Assembly (NCBI GenBank): GCA_902812465.1
Contig: CADDZE010000034.1
Coordinates: 1-42,095 of the forward strand
Length of the DNA stretch: 42,095 nt
Direction: 5' to 3'
Source: Acidobacteriota bacterium
GTDB lineage: Bacteria; Acidobacteriota; Terriglobia; UBA7540
Numbering within the stretch: position 1 is the stretch's first letter; every line of letters starts with the position of its first letter. Under the pieces are notes generated by a model that saw nothing but the letters and a program-made list of their open reading frames with translations, was not told where the DNA came from and did no database searches. Made by a program: the position numbers and the translations under genes. Of this stretch, positions 8,394 through 16,466 are shown piece by piece.

Positions 8394-9059
8394 ATGCGGC
8401 ATTTCGACGAATTACTGGACGAGTTGAGAAAGAGGCTGGTGGAGATGAGCGGACTGGTGGAGTCGGCGATCCACCAGAGTGTCCGTTCGCTAGTGGAGCG
8501 GAACGAGGAACTTGCCCGCCAGGTGCTGCGCGGCGAATCGCGAATTAATCAGATGGAGATTGAAATCGACGATTTGGCGACGGCGCTTCTGGCGCTTGAC
8601 CAGCCAGTGGCCTCCGACCTGCGCTTCATCACTGCGGCCATCAAGATCAACACCAATTTGGAGCGGATGGGCGATAAGGCGGCCAACATCGCCGAGCGGT
8701 CCATTGCTCTGCTCGCGGAGCCGCGGATTGAGGCACTGGTTGACATGCCGCATTTGGCCAATCTCGTGCAAGCCATGGTCAAAAAGGCGCTGGACGCCTT
8801 TGTCAACAAAGATTCCGAACTCGCCCGCAGCGTGCTGGTGTCCGACGATGCCGTCGACGAGTTGCGCGACGCCATGTTCAGTGAGTTGATCGAACACATG
8901 CAGCGTGACCCAACGACGGTCCGGCAGTGTGTGGACCTTATCTTTGTGGCTCGCAGTCTCGAGCGCATCGCCGACCACTGTACCAACATCGCCGAAGAGG
9001 TTCTCTTCGCGGTTGAAGGCATCGACGTTCGGCACCACGCCGCCCAACCCATCGACTGA
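8394..9059 (+). CDS. phoU: PhoU-family phosphate signalling protein
   Basis: A 221-residue all-helical protein with two PhoU three-helix bundles. Each carries the metal-binding signature: LERMGDKAANIAE near residue 95 and LERIADHCTNIAE near residue 195. PhoU links the Pst phosphate transporter to the PhoR-PhoB sensor and represses phosphate uptake when phosphate is plentiful. It acts in the cytoplasm at the inner membrane. The ATG at 8394 is chosen because the family start (MRHFDELLDELRK) begins there and AAGGTG lies upstream; the frame is open further upstream without family-like sequence. No pst or phoBR genes are in the window, so this copy is separate from its usual operon. Confidence 0.9.
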   Translation: MRHFDELLDELRKRLVEMSGLVESAIHQSVRSLVERNEELARQVLRGESRINQMEIEIDDLATALLALDQPVASDLRFITAAIKINTNLERMGDKAANIAERSIALLAEPRIEALVDMPHLANLVQAMVKKALDAFVNKDSELARSVLVSDDAVDELRDAMFSELIEHMQRDPTTVRQCVDLIFVARSLERIADHCTNIAEEVLFAVEGIDVRHHAAQPID

Positions 9060-9124
9060 AAGCTTTTCGGCGGCTGCCCCCAACGCCATCCAAGATGCCC
9101 CGGAGGCGGTTTCTGCGTCACCTG

Positions 9125-9559
9125 CTAGTCGCGGCAGAACCCCTCACCCACCTTGATGACGAGGCAATGCTTCTTTTCGAGCAGCCACTTCATTCCGGTT
9201 TGCTCGCCGCTGCCAGCGCGAATGGATTCCGTCTTGCCATCGCGTTGGAATTCGATATGGTCCCCAACTTGAGTTGCCGCGTAGGTGGCCACGCCATCAA
9301 GGGACTGAATCCGGACTGAGTACCGGCCTGCCTTCTTGGCGATGCGAAGATAGGTCCCTTCCGGCCCATTCCACTGTCCCAGCCACTGGTCAACTGCGGC
9401 TGGGTGGGCAGCCGGATGTGCCTCTGTGCCAACAGAGCCCGACGGACGGTGGTTCTCAGCGGACGGCCGTGTCGCCGGCCGATTGGGTTTCTCGCAGGCG
9501 GTCGCAAGGAAAACCGAGAACAGAATTATCCGTCGAAGGCGGGTTCGGGCTGGCACCAT
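9125..9559 (-). CDS. small putative lipoprotein of unknown function
   Basis: I do not recognise this 144-residue protein. From the ATG at 9559 it begins with a basic stretch and a hydrophobic segment (ILFSVFLATAC) with Cys at residue 22, which looks like a lipoprotein signal, although position -3 is Ala rather than Leu. A Pro/Ala/His-rich linker follows. The last 75 residues read as a compact beta domain (DQWLGQWNGPEGTYLRI) similar in style to lipocalin-like or DUF-type domains that start with GxWxGPEG. The longer frame to 9625 adds no signal-like sequence. It is convergent with phoU and lies downstream of the aspartase-family gene. The ribosome site is weak. Confidence 0.6.
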   Translation of the reverse strand: MVPARTRLRRIILFSVFLATACEKPNRPATRPSAENHRPSGSVGTEAHPAAHPAAVDQWLGQWNGPEGTYLRIAKKAGRYSVRIQSLDGVATYAATQVGDHIEFQRDGKTESIRAGSGEQTGMKWLLEKKHCLVIKVGEGFCRD

Positions 9560-9690
9560 TCGGCATGGGGTCCTATGGAAAAAGTTGACGGACGGCGCGG
9601 CTCTTCTCGCTCCCAGCCTGGGCACCGCCCTCCCCGAAGGTAAAGAGAGGGTGCGACTTCAGCTGCAAAAGCCAGCGGGCTTCAAGCAAG

Positions 9691-11103
9691 CTATCCTTTG
9701 GCTCTTCGCCGCAACAACCCCGGTTCCGTCATCTTCCTCGGATCGAGCAGCCGATCGAGTTCGGCGCGTGGCAGCACTCGATCCTCCAGGCACACCTCGG
9801 GAATCGACTTGCCAGTCGCCAGCGCCTTCTTCACAATCGCGGCCGCCCGCTCGTATCCAATGACAGGATTCAGGGCGGTCGCCACCGAAGGCGTGCGGTA
9901 GGCGTAGCGTTCGCACGTCTCCCGGTTGGCTTTGATTCCCAGGACGCAGCGTTCTGCCACAATTCGGCAGGTGTTCTTGAGTATCTCGATGGCGTGGAGA
10001 ATGTTCCAGGCCATGGCCGGCATCATGACGTTTAACTCAAGTTGGCCGGCCTGTACCGCCAGCGCAACGACCGTATCGCAGCCGACGACCTGGAAGCTCA
10101 CCATGTCCAGCAGTTCCGGCAGCACGGGATTGACCTTGCCGGGCATAATGCTTGAGCCGGGCTGAAGCGCGGGGAGCGTAATTTCCCCCAGGCCGGTGTA
10201 GGGACCACTCGCCAGGAGACGCAGGTCGTTGGCAATCCGGATCAGCTCGAGCGCCAGGTTGCGCAGCGCACCGGACAAGGCGGCCATCGGCAGTTGCGAC
10301 TGCATCGCGGCCCGCAGGTCCCTGGCCACATGCAGTCTGACGCGGAGGTTGGGAAGAAGCTGATTGAGCCGGTTCACGACCAGGCGGGCGAATCGGGGAT
10401 GGGTATTCAGCCCGGTGCCCACGGCGCTTCCCCCGATCCCCAGCTCCCCCAGCAATTTGGAAACCTCCCGAAGCTGCTCGCCGGCCTGGTGGAGAGCCGT
10501 GCTATAGGCAGCAAACTCTTGGCCCAGGCGGATGGGAACCGCATCCTGCAGGTGGGTTCGCCCTGCCTTGAGGACATCGTCGAACTCTCGTCCTTTTTGG
10601 CGAAAAGCCTCTTCCAGACTACGGAGAGAAGGGTAGAACTCCTCCAGCAGAAGAAAGGCGGCGAGCTTCATGGCCGTCGGGAAAGTGTCATTCGTTGACT
10701 GCCCGAAATTCACATGATCGTTGGGATGGACTATCCCGTAGTCACCGCGCCTGCCCCCTAGGTATTCAATCGCGCGATTGGCGATCACCTCATTGACGTT
10801 CATGTGGAAGCTGACACCAGCCCCCGCCTGATAGACGTCGACGGGAAACTCGCTATGGAGAGAGCCGCGGGCCACGTCACCGGCGGCTTGAATGATGGCG
10901 CGCCCCACGCGCCGGGGAATCAGGCCGAGCGCGAGATTGGCCTGTGCGCAAGCCAGCTTGAGCAATCCGTACGCCTGGATGAGCGCGGGATGAGCCCGGA
11001 AACCGCTGATGGGATAGTTTTGAACAGCGCGAGCGGTTTGAGCCCCGTAGTATGCCTGGGCCGGAACCTCCACCCACCCCAGGGAGTCGTGCTCCCGGCG
11101 CAT
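9691..11103 (-). CDS. aspA: aspartate ammonia-lyase (aspartase/fumarase superfamily)
   Basis: About 470 residues. The superfamily signature GSSIMPGKVNPV, with the loop Ser that acts as catalytic base, is intact. HPNDHVNFGQSTNDTFPT and the TxHLQDA-type motif (GRTHLQDAVPIRLGQE) are also present. Aspartase converts L-aspartate to fumarate and ammonia; fumarase C hydrates fumarate. The N-terminus (REHDSLGWVEVPAQAYYG) and C-terminal CERYAYRTPSVATALNP fit aspartases better, but I cannot exclude class II fumarase. The ATG at 11103 starts at the family-typical MRREHDSLG with GGAAAG upstream; an ATG at 11118 in the same frame lacks a ribosome site. The gene is downstream of cspA but separated from it by a terminator. 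Confidence 0.85.
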   Translation of the reverse strand: MRREHDSLGWVEVPAQAYYGAQTARAVQNYPISGFRAHPALIQAYGLLKLACAQANLALGLIPRRVGRAIIQAAGDVARGSLHSEFPVDVYQAGAGVSFHMNVNEVIANRAIEYLGGRRGDYGIVHPNDHVNFGQSTNDTFPTAMKLAAFLLLEEFYPSLRSLEEAFRQKGREFDDVLKAGRTHLQDAVPIRLGQEFAAYSTALHQAGEQLREVSKLLGELGIGGSAVGTGLNTHPRFARLVVNRLNQLLPNLRVRLHVARDLRAAMQSQLPMAALSGALRNLALELIRIANDLRLLASGPYTGLGEITLPALQPGSSIMPGKVNPVLPELLDMVSFQVVGCDTVVALAVQAGQLELNVMMPAMAWNILHAIEILKNTCRIVAERCVLGIKANRETCERYAYRTPSVATALNPVIGYERAAAIVKKALATGKSIPEVCLEDRVLPRAELDRLLDPRKMTEPGLLRRRAKG

Positions 11104-11234
11104 CCGTATCTTTCCCATACGCGAAGACCCGGAAAACCTTCAGCCCAAAGCTAGAACGACCACAATGATCAGGCTATACCGTAAGAAGCTGTCAGCCTAG
11201 CCCCTCGATGAAATGCGGCCGCTGCCCTCGGGGG

Positions 11235-11270
11235 AAGAACAAAACGGGCGGACCCTTGCGAGTCCGCCCG
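11235..11270 (-). terminator. intrinsic terminator of the cold-shock gene
   Basis: A perfect 9-bp stem CGGGCGGAC/GTCCGCCCG (11245-11253 with 11262-11270), an eight-base loop, then TTTTGTTCTT on the minus strand. It lies 35 bases after the cspA stop at 11305 and before the aspartase gene. Confidence 0.88.
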
Positions 11271-11304
11271 CCAACGTTTACCCGGTTTCGAGGACCGAGC
11301 GCCT

Positions 11305-11508
11305 TTAAAGTTTTTCGACGTTCTCTGCCTGCAGGCCCTTGGGACCCTTCTTCACGTCGAAGCTGACCCGGGCACCCTCTTCTAGAGAGCGGTAGCCATC
11401 ACCCATAATCGCCGAGAAATGTACGAACACGTCGTCACCACTCTCGCGCTGGATAAAGCCATAGCCTTTGGACGCGTTAAACCACTTCACTACACCTTGT
11501 TCCTTCAT
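11305..11508 (-). CDS. cspA: cold-shock domain protein (CspA family)
   Basis: A 67-residue single cold-shock domain (OB fold) that binds single-stranded RNA and DNA and acts as an RNA chaperone. RNP1 (KGYGFIQ) and RNP2 (VFVHFSAI) are intact. The length is right for the family if the start is the ATG at 11508 ([11 protein letters not shown]). The frame stays open upstream, but that part is not family-like. AAAGGA lies about 14 bases before the start, slightly far. A promoter at 11688-11716 predicts a leader of about 170 bases, and a strong terminator follows. The gene is therefore a single unit with the long leader known from cold-induced csp genes. Confidence 0.93.
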   Translation of the reverse strand: MKEQGVVKWFNASKGYGFIQRESGDDVFVHFSAIMGDGYRSLEEGARVSFDVKKGPKGLQAENVEKL

Positions 11509-11681
11509 ATTCTTGTGCAACATCCTTTGATTTGAAATTGCAATTTGTGGGAACGGCAACGGCGGGAAAAACCCGACGATTCCGCTTGTAACACCGCGGT
11601 CACAAAAGCAAGGCTACGCCCCTTCGGTGAAGCGCTCCTTTGGCTGTTGCGAAGCTCATCGGGATTACAACTACAAACTGC
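11509..11681 (-). promoter_or_regulatory. long 5' leader of the cspA mRNA
   Basis: From the predicted start near 11681 to the ATG at 11508 is about 173 bases with no credible reading frame. Cold-induced csp mRNAs such as E. coli cspA have leaders of about this length that refold with temperature. The function here is inferred from length and position. No structure was computed. Confidence 0.45.
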
Positions 11682-11687
11682 ACTTCT

Positions 11688-11716
11688 ACCCTACCATGCA
11701 GCGCTTCGCTTGACAA
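11688..11716 (-). promoter_or_regulatory. sigma-70-type promoter of cspA
   Basis: Minus strand TTGTCA (11716-11711), a 17-base spacer, then TAGGGT (11693-11688). The same -10 hexamer TAGGGT appears in the pal promoter (31975-31980). The promoter lies just after the stop of the upstream TPR gene (11777). Confidence 0.6.
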
Positions 11717-11776
11717 GCAGCTTTTTTGGGGCTCGTTCCTCCTCCCAAGCTGGTGCACGGCGCACCAAGACAGCTT

Positions 11777-13090
11777 TTAATGGTCGGATGATTTTGCACG
11801 GGCCAGCTGGCGGCGCTCCTCGGCCGCCTCCGCTTGCCGTCCCATGGCGCTGTAGGACTCGGCCAGCAAGCGATGCGGCTCCGCTTCCCCAGGCCGCAAC
11901 CGGGCGGCTTCACTCAGATACCGCTGAGAGGCGGCATACTGCTTGTCCGCCAGGCTCTTCTCACCTAACCGCAGCGCCACGCGGTACAAGGCGCTCGCTG
12001 TGGCCCGGTCCTGGGGACGGAGTTCGTAAGCGTGATGCAGCGTCCTATAGGCCTCCTGATCTTCACCCAGGCGTTCGAGGACCACACCCAGCAGGGCGTT
12101 GACCGGAAAGAGGTCCGGCCAGCGTTCAGCAGCCTTCACCAGCGGATCGCGAGCCTGCTGGTAACGGTGTAACTGAAAATAGTCGAACGCCAGGTTGTAC
12201 TGCATCTGCGGAGAATTCGGACGGAGCTCGGCGGCCCGCGCCAAAGGCTTCAGGGCGGCGGAGTAATCGCCGTGCTGGCCATAGAGGGTACCGAGGATGG
12301 TCAACCGCTCGACATCCTCGGGGTCGAATAACCTATCGCAGACGGCGCGCGCTGCATCAGGCGGCCCCTGGTCAAGCGCGCTGGTGCATTCGATCCGCAA
12401 GCGATCGGTTTCCGCCTGGCGTTGCCGGAGTTGCTCGGAGCGCGCGTAGGCTTGTGCCGCCTCGTCCTTGCGGCCCGCCTCGGCGTAGAGGGCGCCGAGT
12501 TCGTAAGGCACGGCGGGGTTCAGAGGATCCGCCTCAGCCGCCACTCGCAGCCACCTCTCGGCTAAAGCCAGATTGTGCCGCTTCCAGTAGGCCGTTCCCA
12601 GGTAGTACGCCGTGTCGGGGAATGGAGGCTTGGTGGCAGCCTTTTGAAACTCGGCAATGGCAGCTTCCAGCCTGCCTTCCGCCAAATCGAGCCGCCCGAG
12701 GTAATACTCGACGTTGGGCTGGTCACCCGCCTCGCGCCGCACTGCTTCGAACTCGTGTCGCGCCTCCTCGTCGCGATGCAGCTCAAAGAGGCAGACGGCG
12801 AGTGGAAATCGTGCCTGTAGCACCAGCCGCGGGTCCAACGTCAAAGCAGCGCGGAATTCGGCGGCAGCCGCTTCATACCGGCTGTTCTTCAGGTCGTCGT
12901 AGCCAGCGCCAAGGTGCGCTGCCACGCTTTCTCTAAAACCAACCTCCTTGGGCTGGCCGGTGCTTTGGCCGAAACCGTTTGCGGCAATCAGGAGCAGGAG
13001 GGTTAGAGTCTCGCGGAAGGCAGCAGGCCCAGGATGTGAATGCAGACCTTGCCCGACCATGCTCAACGCCCGCGAGGCTTGGGATTGCAT
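11777..13090 (-). CDS. secreted TPR-repeat protein
   Basis: A 437-residue protein. The start at 13090 has a strong GGAGGAGG site. Residues 24-41 (AFRETLTLLLLIAANGFG) look like a signal peptide behind an unusually long N-terminal part. The remainder is a chain of about ten TPR or TPR-like helix pairs, for example YYLGTAYWKRHNLALAERWL and MQYNLAFDYFQLHRYQQARD, which would form a superhelix for protein contacts in the periplasm. No catalytic domain is visible. It is the last gene of a tight run: the cytidine deaminase gene ends 35 bases upstream of its start. Its partner is unknown. It ends in KSSDH without a membrane anchor. Confidence 0.82.
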   Translation of the reverse strand: MQSQASRALSMVGQGLHSHPGPAAFRETLTLLLLIAANGFGQSTGQPKEVGFRESVAAHLGAGYDDLKNSRYEAAAAEFRAALTLDPRLVLQARFPLAVCLFELHRDEEARHEFEAVRREAGDQPNVEYYLGRLDLAEGRLEAAIAEFQKAATKPPFPDTAYYLGTAYWKRHNLALAERWLRVAAEADPLNPAVPYELGALYAEAGRKDEAAQAYARSEQLRQRQAETDRLRIECTSALDQGPPDAARAVCDRLFDPEDVERLTILGTLYGQHGDYSAALKPLARAAELRPNSPQMQYNLAFDYFQLHRYQQARDPLVKAAERWPDLFPVNALLGVVLERLGEDQEAYRTLHHAYELRPQDRATASALYRVALRLGEKSLADKQYAASQRYLSEAARLRPGEAEPHRLLAESYSAMGRQAEAAEERRQLARAKSSDH

Positions 13091-13125
13091 GCCTCCTCCG
13101 CCTGAAATGAGCTACGCCAACTCGT

Positions 13126-14154
13126 TCATCGCTTCCAGCGCGCTGGAACACGGCGCAGCGTTACTGCCGGTGCCAGCGCCCCTAGCGCGTCCCGGGCAGC
13201 ACTGGCCTGGCTGATGGGAGCATCCTCCACTTCCACCAGCACCGCCGCCGTGATGTCCCCGGGCTCCTCCCCTCCCATGATCAAACTAACCAGAGCAGCC
13301 TGAAGGGGCGGAAGACTGGGGTTGAACGCGGCATTCTCAATGTAAGATCCGGCGTACGTGCGCCCCGCCAAGGACCTCAACGCGATACCCGAAGGCGATC
13401 TCGAATAGGGAGCGTACGATTGGCAGGCCGCCTTCAAGGCAGCACGTGTTAAATCTTCCTCCGGGCTCGGGGCCAGCTCGAGATCGAAGCTCTTGCCGCC
13501 GAAGAGCCGCTCCCTCATCCCGAGGTTGCTGGGACCAAACGCTGCGGGCAGCAGCGCGGCCATGGTGGCAGGCGGGTGGTTCGCGATCAGGACGGCAAGG
13601 TCTGGGGCGTTCGGCAGTTCGTTCAGGAACTGCCGGCAGTGGCCGCAGGGCGCGGCGTTGATCGCGAGGGCGACGAGCCCGGCCTCGTCGTGTAAGAAGG
13701 CGTTGGCGACAGCGGCTTGTTCCGCGTGCACGCAGTAACCGAGCGGCTGACGCGGTACCTCAAGGTTAGCGCCCCAGTACAAACTCCCGCTGGCGCCGCG
13801 CGCCACGGCGCCCACGCGGTAACTCGAAATCGGGGGCCGCGCATAGAGCTGCGCCACCGGAAGCAGGTCGACCATGAGCGCCTCAACCTGCTTCCTTTCG
13901 GCGCGCCCTATCCCTTCCACCTCCGCAGCAGGAAGCTGCCCGCGAAGCGCGCGGTTGTTGAGAGACCTCAGCAAGCGCTCGCGCGACGGCACACTGAAGG
14001 AAGGGACCAGGCGGCGGAGGTCTTGCGCATCCAGCCAAGCCTTGGCGGCCGAATCGCTCCGCTTTCCCATAAGTCTTCCTGCCAGACAGGCGCCCGCGAG
14101 CATCACCAGAGCTCCGCGCCGGCTGAAGAGCATGTCGAATTTCACTTCCCGCAT
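13126..14154 (-). CDS. two-domain cytidine deaminase with N-terminal Tat-type signal
   Basis: A 342-residue protein. Residues 36-340 follow the E. coli Cdd layout: a catalytic domain with zinc ligands HAE (H143, E145) and PCGHC (C170, C173), then a degenerate second domain (YAPYSRSPSGIAL, SYIENAAFNPSLPPLQ). Such enzymes hydrolyse cytidine and deoxycytidine to uridine forms in the cytoplasm. Here about 35 residues are added at the front: FSRRGALVMLAGACLAG has a twin-arginine pair (R12, R13), a hydrophobic stretch and a possible lipid-attachment Cys at 23. If used, the folded zinc enzyme would be exported. GAGGT lies just before the ATG at 14154. If translation began after the signal a normal cytosolic enzyme would result, but I see no good internal start. 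The gaps to its neighbours are 31 and 35 bases, so an operon is likely. Confidence 0.88.
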   Translation of the reverse strand: MREVKFDMLFSRRGALVMLAGACLAGRLMGKRSDSAAKAWLDAQDLRRLVPSFSVPSRERLLRSLNNRALRGQLPAAEVEGIGRAERKQVEALMVDLLPVAQLYARPPISSYRVGAVARGASGSLYWGANLEVPRQPLGYCVHAEQAAVANAFLHDEAGLVALAINAAPCGHCRQFLNELPNAPDLAVLIANHPPATMAALLPAAFGPSNLGMRERLFGGKSFDLELAPSPEEDLTRAALKAACQSYAPYSRSPSGIALRSLAGRTYAGSYIENAAFNPSLPPLQAALVSLIMGGEEPGDITAAVLVEVEDAPISQASAARDALGALAPAVTLRRVPARWKR

Positions 14155-14185
14155 TCTACCTCACGGCTCATGGCCAAGCTGCAAC

Positions 14186-15493
14186 CTAACGCAGGACGGG
14201 AAGGGCAGGCGACACCGTGAACCGGAGCTTTCCGTGGGCGGTGCGCAGGGCTTGCTCAACCGCCTGCGGGGATTCGCCGCGGGCGAAGATGAATCCTAGG
14301 TAACTCGATCCTTCCGGCAACGGCACCAGCTTCTGCAAGGGCTTGGCGCTGATGACGACATCCCACACACCCGGCGTATTCAGAGCCTGTTCCACTCCCT
14401 CCACCCCCTCGTAGACTCCCTCGGCAGGGATGGGAATCATCATCACGCCCGAGGCCTGCGGTTCGCGAGCAAAGGCAGCGACGCTCTCATCCAAGGCCAG
14501 GCGGATGATGAGCTCCTCCAGGGTAATGTGCTCCTTAGTATTTTCAGGAGAATAAAAGCGCAAGGCGCGGGAACACAATCCGCCGATCGGGCGGCTGGCC
14601 ACTTCCAGAATCCAAACGCGCTCGTGCGGCGAGGCAGCGTTGAACGCGCTTTGCGGCATGATGCGAAACTCGGCGTGAAGGGGCCCATGGAACAGCCCCA
14701 AAGCCTCTGCAGCGCGCCGCAAGGTCTCCGTCACCGCGTCCTGCACCTCGGGAGCGAGGCGCGACGGAGTGACGTAGAGGGTCTCCTCGAAGAAGGGGCC
14801 GGCGAGGGGATCGGGCTTCTCAAAAAGGGCGAGCACCCGCAACTGCCCGTGGTCGGCGACTGCCTCGACAGCTACTTCGTCGCCCTCGATGTAGTCCTCT
14901 ACTTGGATGAACTCGTTGCTGCTCTCGCGCATCACTCGCACGTCCGGAGCGCGCAGCAGCTCGCGGATGCGCCTGAAGGCGCGAACGAATTCGCTGTCGC
15001 CGTCGGCGCGAATGACTCCGCGGCTGGCCGAAAGTGCCAGCGGTTTGAGCACACAGGGGAATCGCACCCCGTGAGTTGCCAGGATCTGCTCCGGATCGCT
15101 CTCGACCCGGTAGCGCTGTGCGGCCGGCACATTGAGTCCGGCGCAGCGCAGGCGCTGGCGCGACAGGTATTTGTCCCGGCAGATGTCGGCAGCCTGGGGA
15201 GGGTGAAAGGGCAGTCCGAGCCGCTGAGCCGCGCGCGCCGCAGTGGGCGTGGGCCGATCGCCAAGCGAGACAACGGCATGCACCGGCTTTCCTTGAGCGT
15301 AGTCAACGATCTGCCTGGCGGAGGCCTCCGGGTCCTCGAAGCGCAGCGGCAGTGCGCCATCCTGCCAAGGATCCTCGAGCACATGACAGCGGTCCGTGCC
15401 GAAGGTAACGCCTAGGCCGAGTTTCTGCGCCGCCTCGAGGAAGGCACGCGTCTGGTAACCGGTAGTGGTGGAAAGCAAAAGAAGCCGCCTCAC
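14186..15493 (-). CDS. ATP-grasp ligase, L-amino-acid-ligase-like
   Basis: About 435 residues. The N-terminal part (RRLLLLSTTTGYQ) is a Rossmann-like preATP-grasp fold. The ATP-grasp domain spans roughly 110-310: DKYLSRQRLRCAG, then FPCVLKPLALSASRGV with the ATP-binding Lys, FIQVEDYIEGDEVAVEAV, and metal-binding HAEFRI with WILEVASRPIGG. The C-terminal domain (GVMMIPIPAEGVYEGVEG) resembles the LAL C-terminal domain. The family forms amide or peptide bonds by an acyl phosphate; substrates are unknown here. GTG at 15493 is chosen because GGTGGGG lies upstream; another GTG at 15550 has none. The frame stands 123 bases after the methyltransferase gene and 31 before the cytidine deaminase gene. 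Confidence 0.82.
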   Translation of the reverse strand: MRRLLLLSTTTGYQTRAFLEAAQKLGLGVTFGTDRCHVLEDPWQDGALPLRFEDPEASARQIVDYAQGKPVHAVVSLGDRPTPTAARAAQRLGLPFHPPQAADICRDKYLSRQRLRCAGLNVPAAQRYRVESDPEQILATHGVRFPCVLKPLALSASRGVIRADGDSEFVRAFRRIRELLRAPDVRVMRESSNEFIQVEDYIEGDEVAVEAVADHGQLRVLALFEKPDPLAGPFFEETLYVTPSRLAPEVQDAVTETLRRAAEALGLFHGPLHAEFRIMPQSAFNAASPHERVWILEVASRPIGGLCSRALRFYSPENTKEHITLEELIIRLALDESVAAFAREPQASGVMMIPIPAEGVYEGVEGVEQALNTPGVWDVVISAKPLQKLVPLPEGSSYLGFIFARGESPQAVEQALRTAHGKLRFTVSPALPVLR

Positions 15494-15616
15494 GAGAACC
15501 CCACCCTGCGCCTGCTGCTGCAGTAGCGAGGACCCAGTTCGACCCCTCACCGCCGAACCATGGCCGCACCGCAGGCACCCAGATCCGGAATGACCTGCGT
15601 TTTCCTGATCCCCATC

Positions 15617-16405
15617 CTAGCCCGGTTCCGGTACGAGCAGCAGGAACAGGCCCTCGTAGTGAGTAATGATCAGATCGTCGCCCTTCACCCGGGGCATGAA
15701 GCCGGCTGCATCCTGCGGCATGGATTCCTCCATCAAGCGGCGTACTTCGGTGTAACGCTCCTCATCCGGATCGAGGCCGGCACGTCGCATCCAGTGATTG
15801 AACGACCGTTCCCGCGGTTTGATCAACTGCCGCACCACTTGAAGGCCCGCCGCACGAAACATGTCACGGAAGTCGGTCAGCCGCAGCGTCTGAGTATGCG
15901 ATGGGTCGCGGAGGACCTCAATCCGGTTGTGCAGCTCCCGCCTGACATCAGCCTCAGGGGCCAGAGAATCGATTAGCAGCAGCCGGCTGCCCGGCTTGGC
16001 CACTCGGATCATCTCCTGGAGGACGACGTCGGGCGCGGGCAGATGGTGAAAGGCATACTGCGAAGTCACAAAATCGAAGACGCCATCCGCATACGGCAAG
16101 CGCTCTGCCTCGCCGCGCTCGAAGCACACATTGCGGATGCGCCTCTCGGCCTGAAAAGCGCGGGCCTGCCGGATCATCTCCTCCGTTAAGTCGATCCCTC
16201 GGGCAAAGCGCACCCGGGGCGCGACGGCCAGGAGAAAGGCGCCGGGCCCGCAGCAGACGTCCAGCAGCAGGTCGGCCGCCCTGACCTGAGCGAAGGCCAC
16301 CTTTTCGGCGACCATCTCCGGCGTGTCGCGGACGACGTACCGAGCGAATGCGTCCGCCGTCTTCGTGAACTGCTCTTGCACCGTTTGTTGATGGGAAGGA
16401 GCCAT
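15617..16405 (-). CDS. class I SAM-dependent methyltransferase
   Basis: A 262-residue Rossmann-fold methyltransferase of the UbiE/YcgJ type. SAM-binding motif I is LLLDVCCGPGAFLLAVAP (near 45-62), motif II GIDLTEEMIRQAR, the acidic FDFVTSQYAFHHLP, and motif III RLLLIDSLAPE. The protein is probably cytoplasmic. The C-terminal part (DPSHTQTLRLTDFRDMFRAAGL) matches ubiquinone/menaquinone-type or small-molecule methyltransferases, and the acceptor is unknown. It is the first gene of the minus-strand run with the ATP-grasp, cytidine deaminase and TPR genes, and its start is 61 bases from the divergent FGE-fold gene. Its start ATG at 16405 has no strong ribosome site. Confidence 0.85.
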   Translation of the reverse strand: MAPSHQQTVQEQFTKTADAFARYVVRDTPEMVAEKVAFAQVRAADLLLDVCCGPGAFLLAVAPRVRFARGIDLTEEMIRQARAFQAERRIRNVCFERGEAERLPYADGVFDFVTSQYAFHHLPAPDVVLQEMIRVAKPGSRLLLIDSLAPEADVRRELHNRIEVLRDPSHTQTLRLTDFRDMFRAAGLQVVRQLIKPRERSFNHWMRRAGLDPDEERYTEVRRLMEESMPQDAAGFMPRVKGDDLIITHYEGLFLLLVPEPG

Positions 16406-16466
16406 CGTCTAATAGTACCGCTGCCGGCCTGAACAGGGGGAGCGAATGCTACAATGACGAGCTTGG

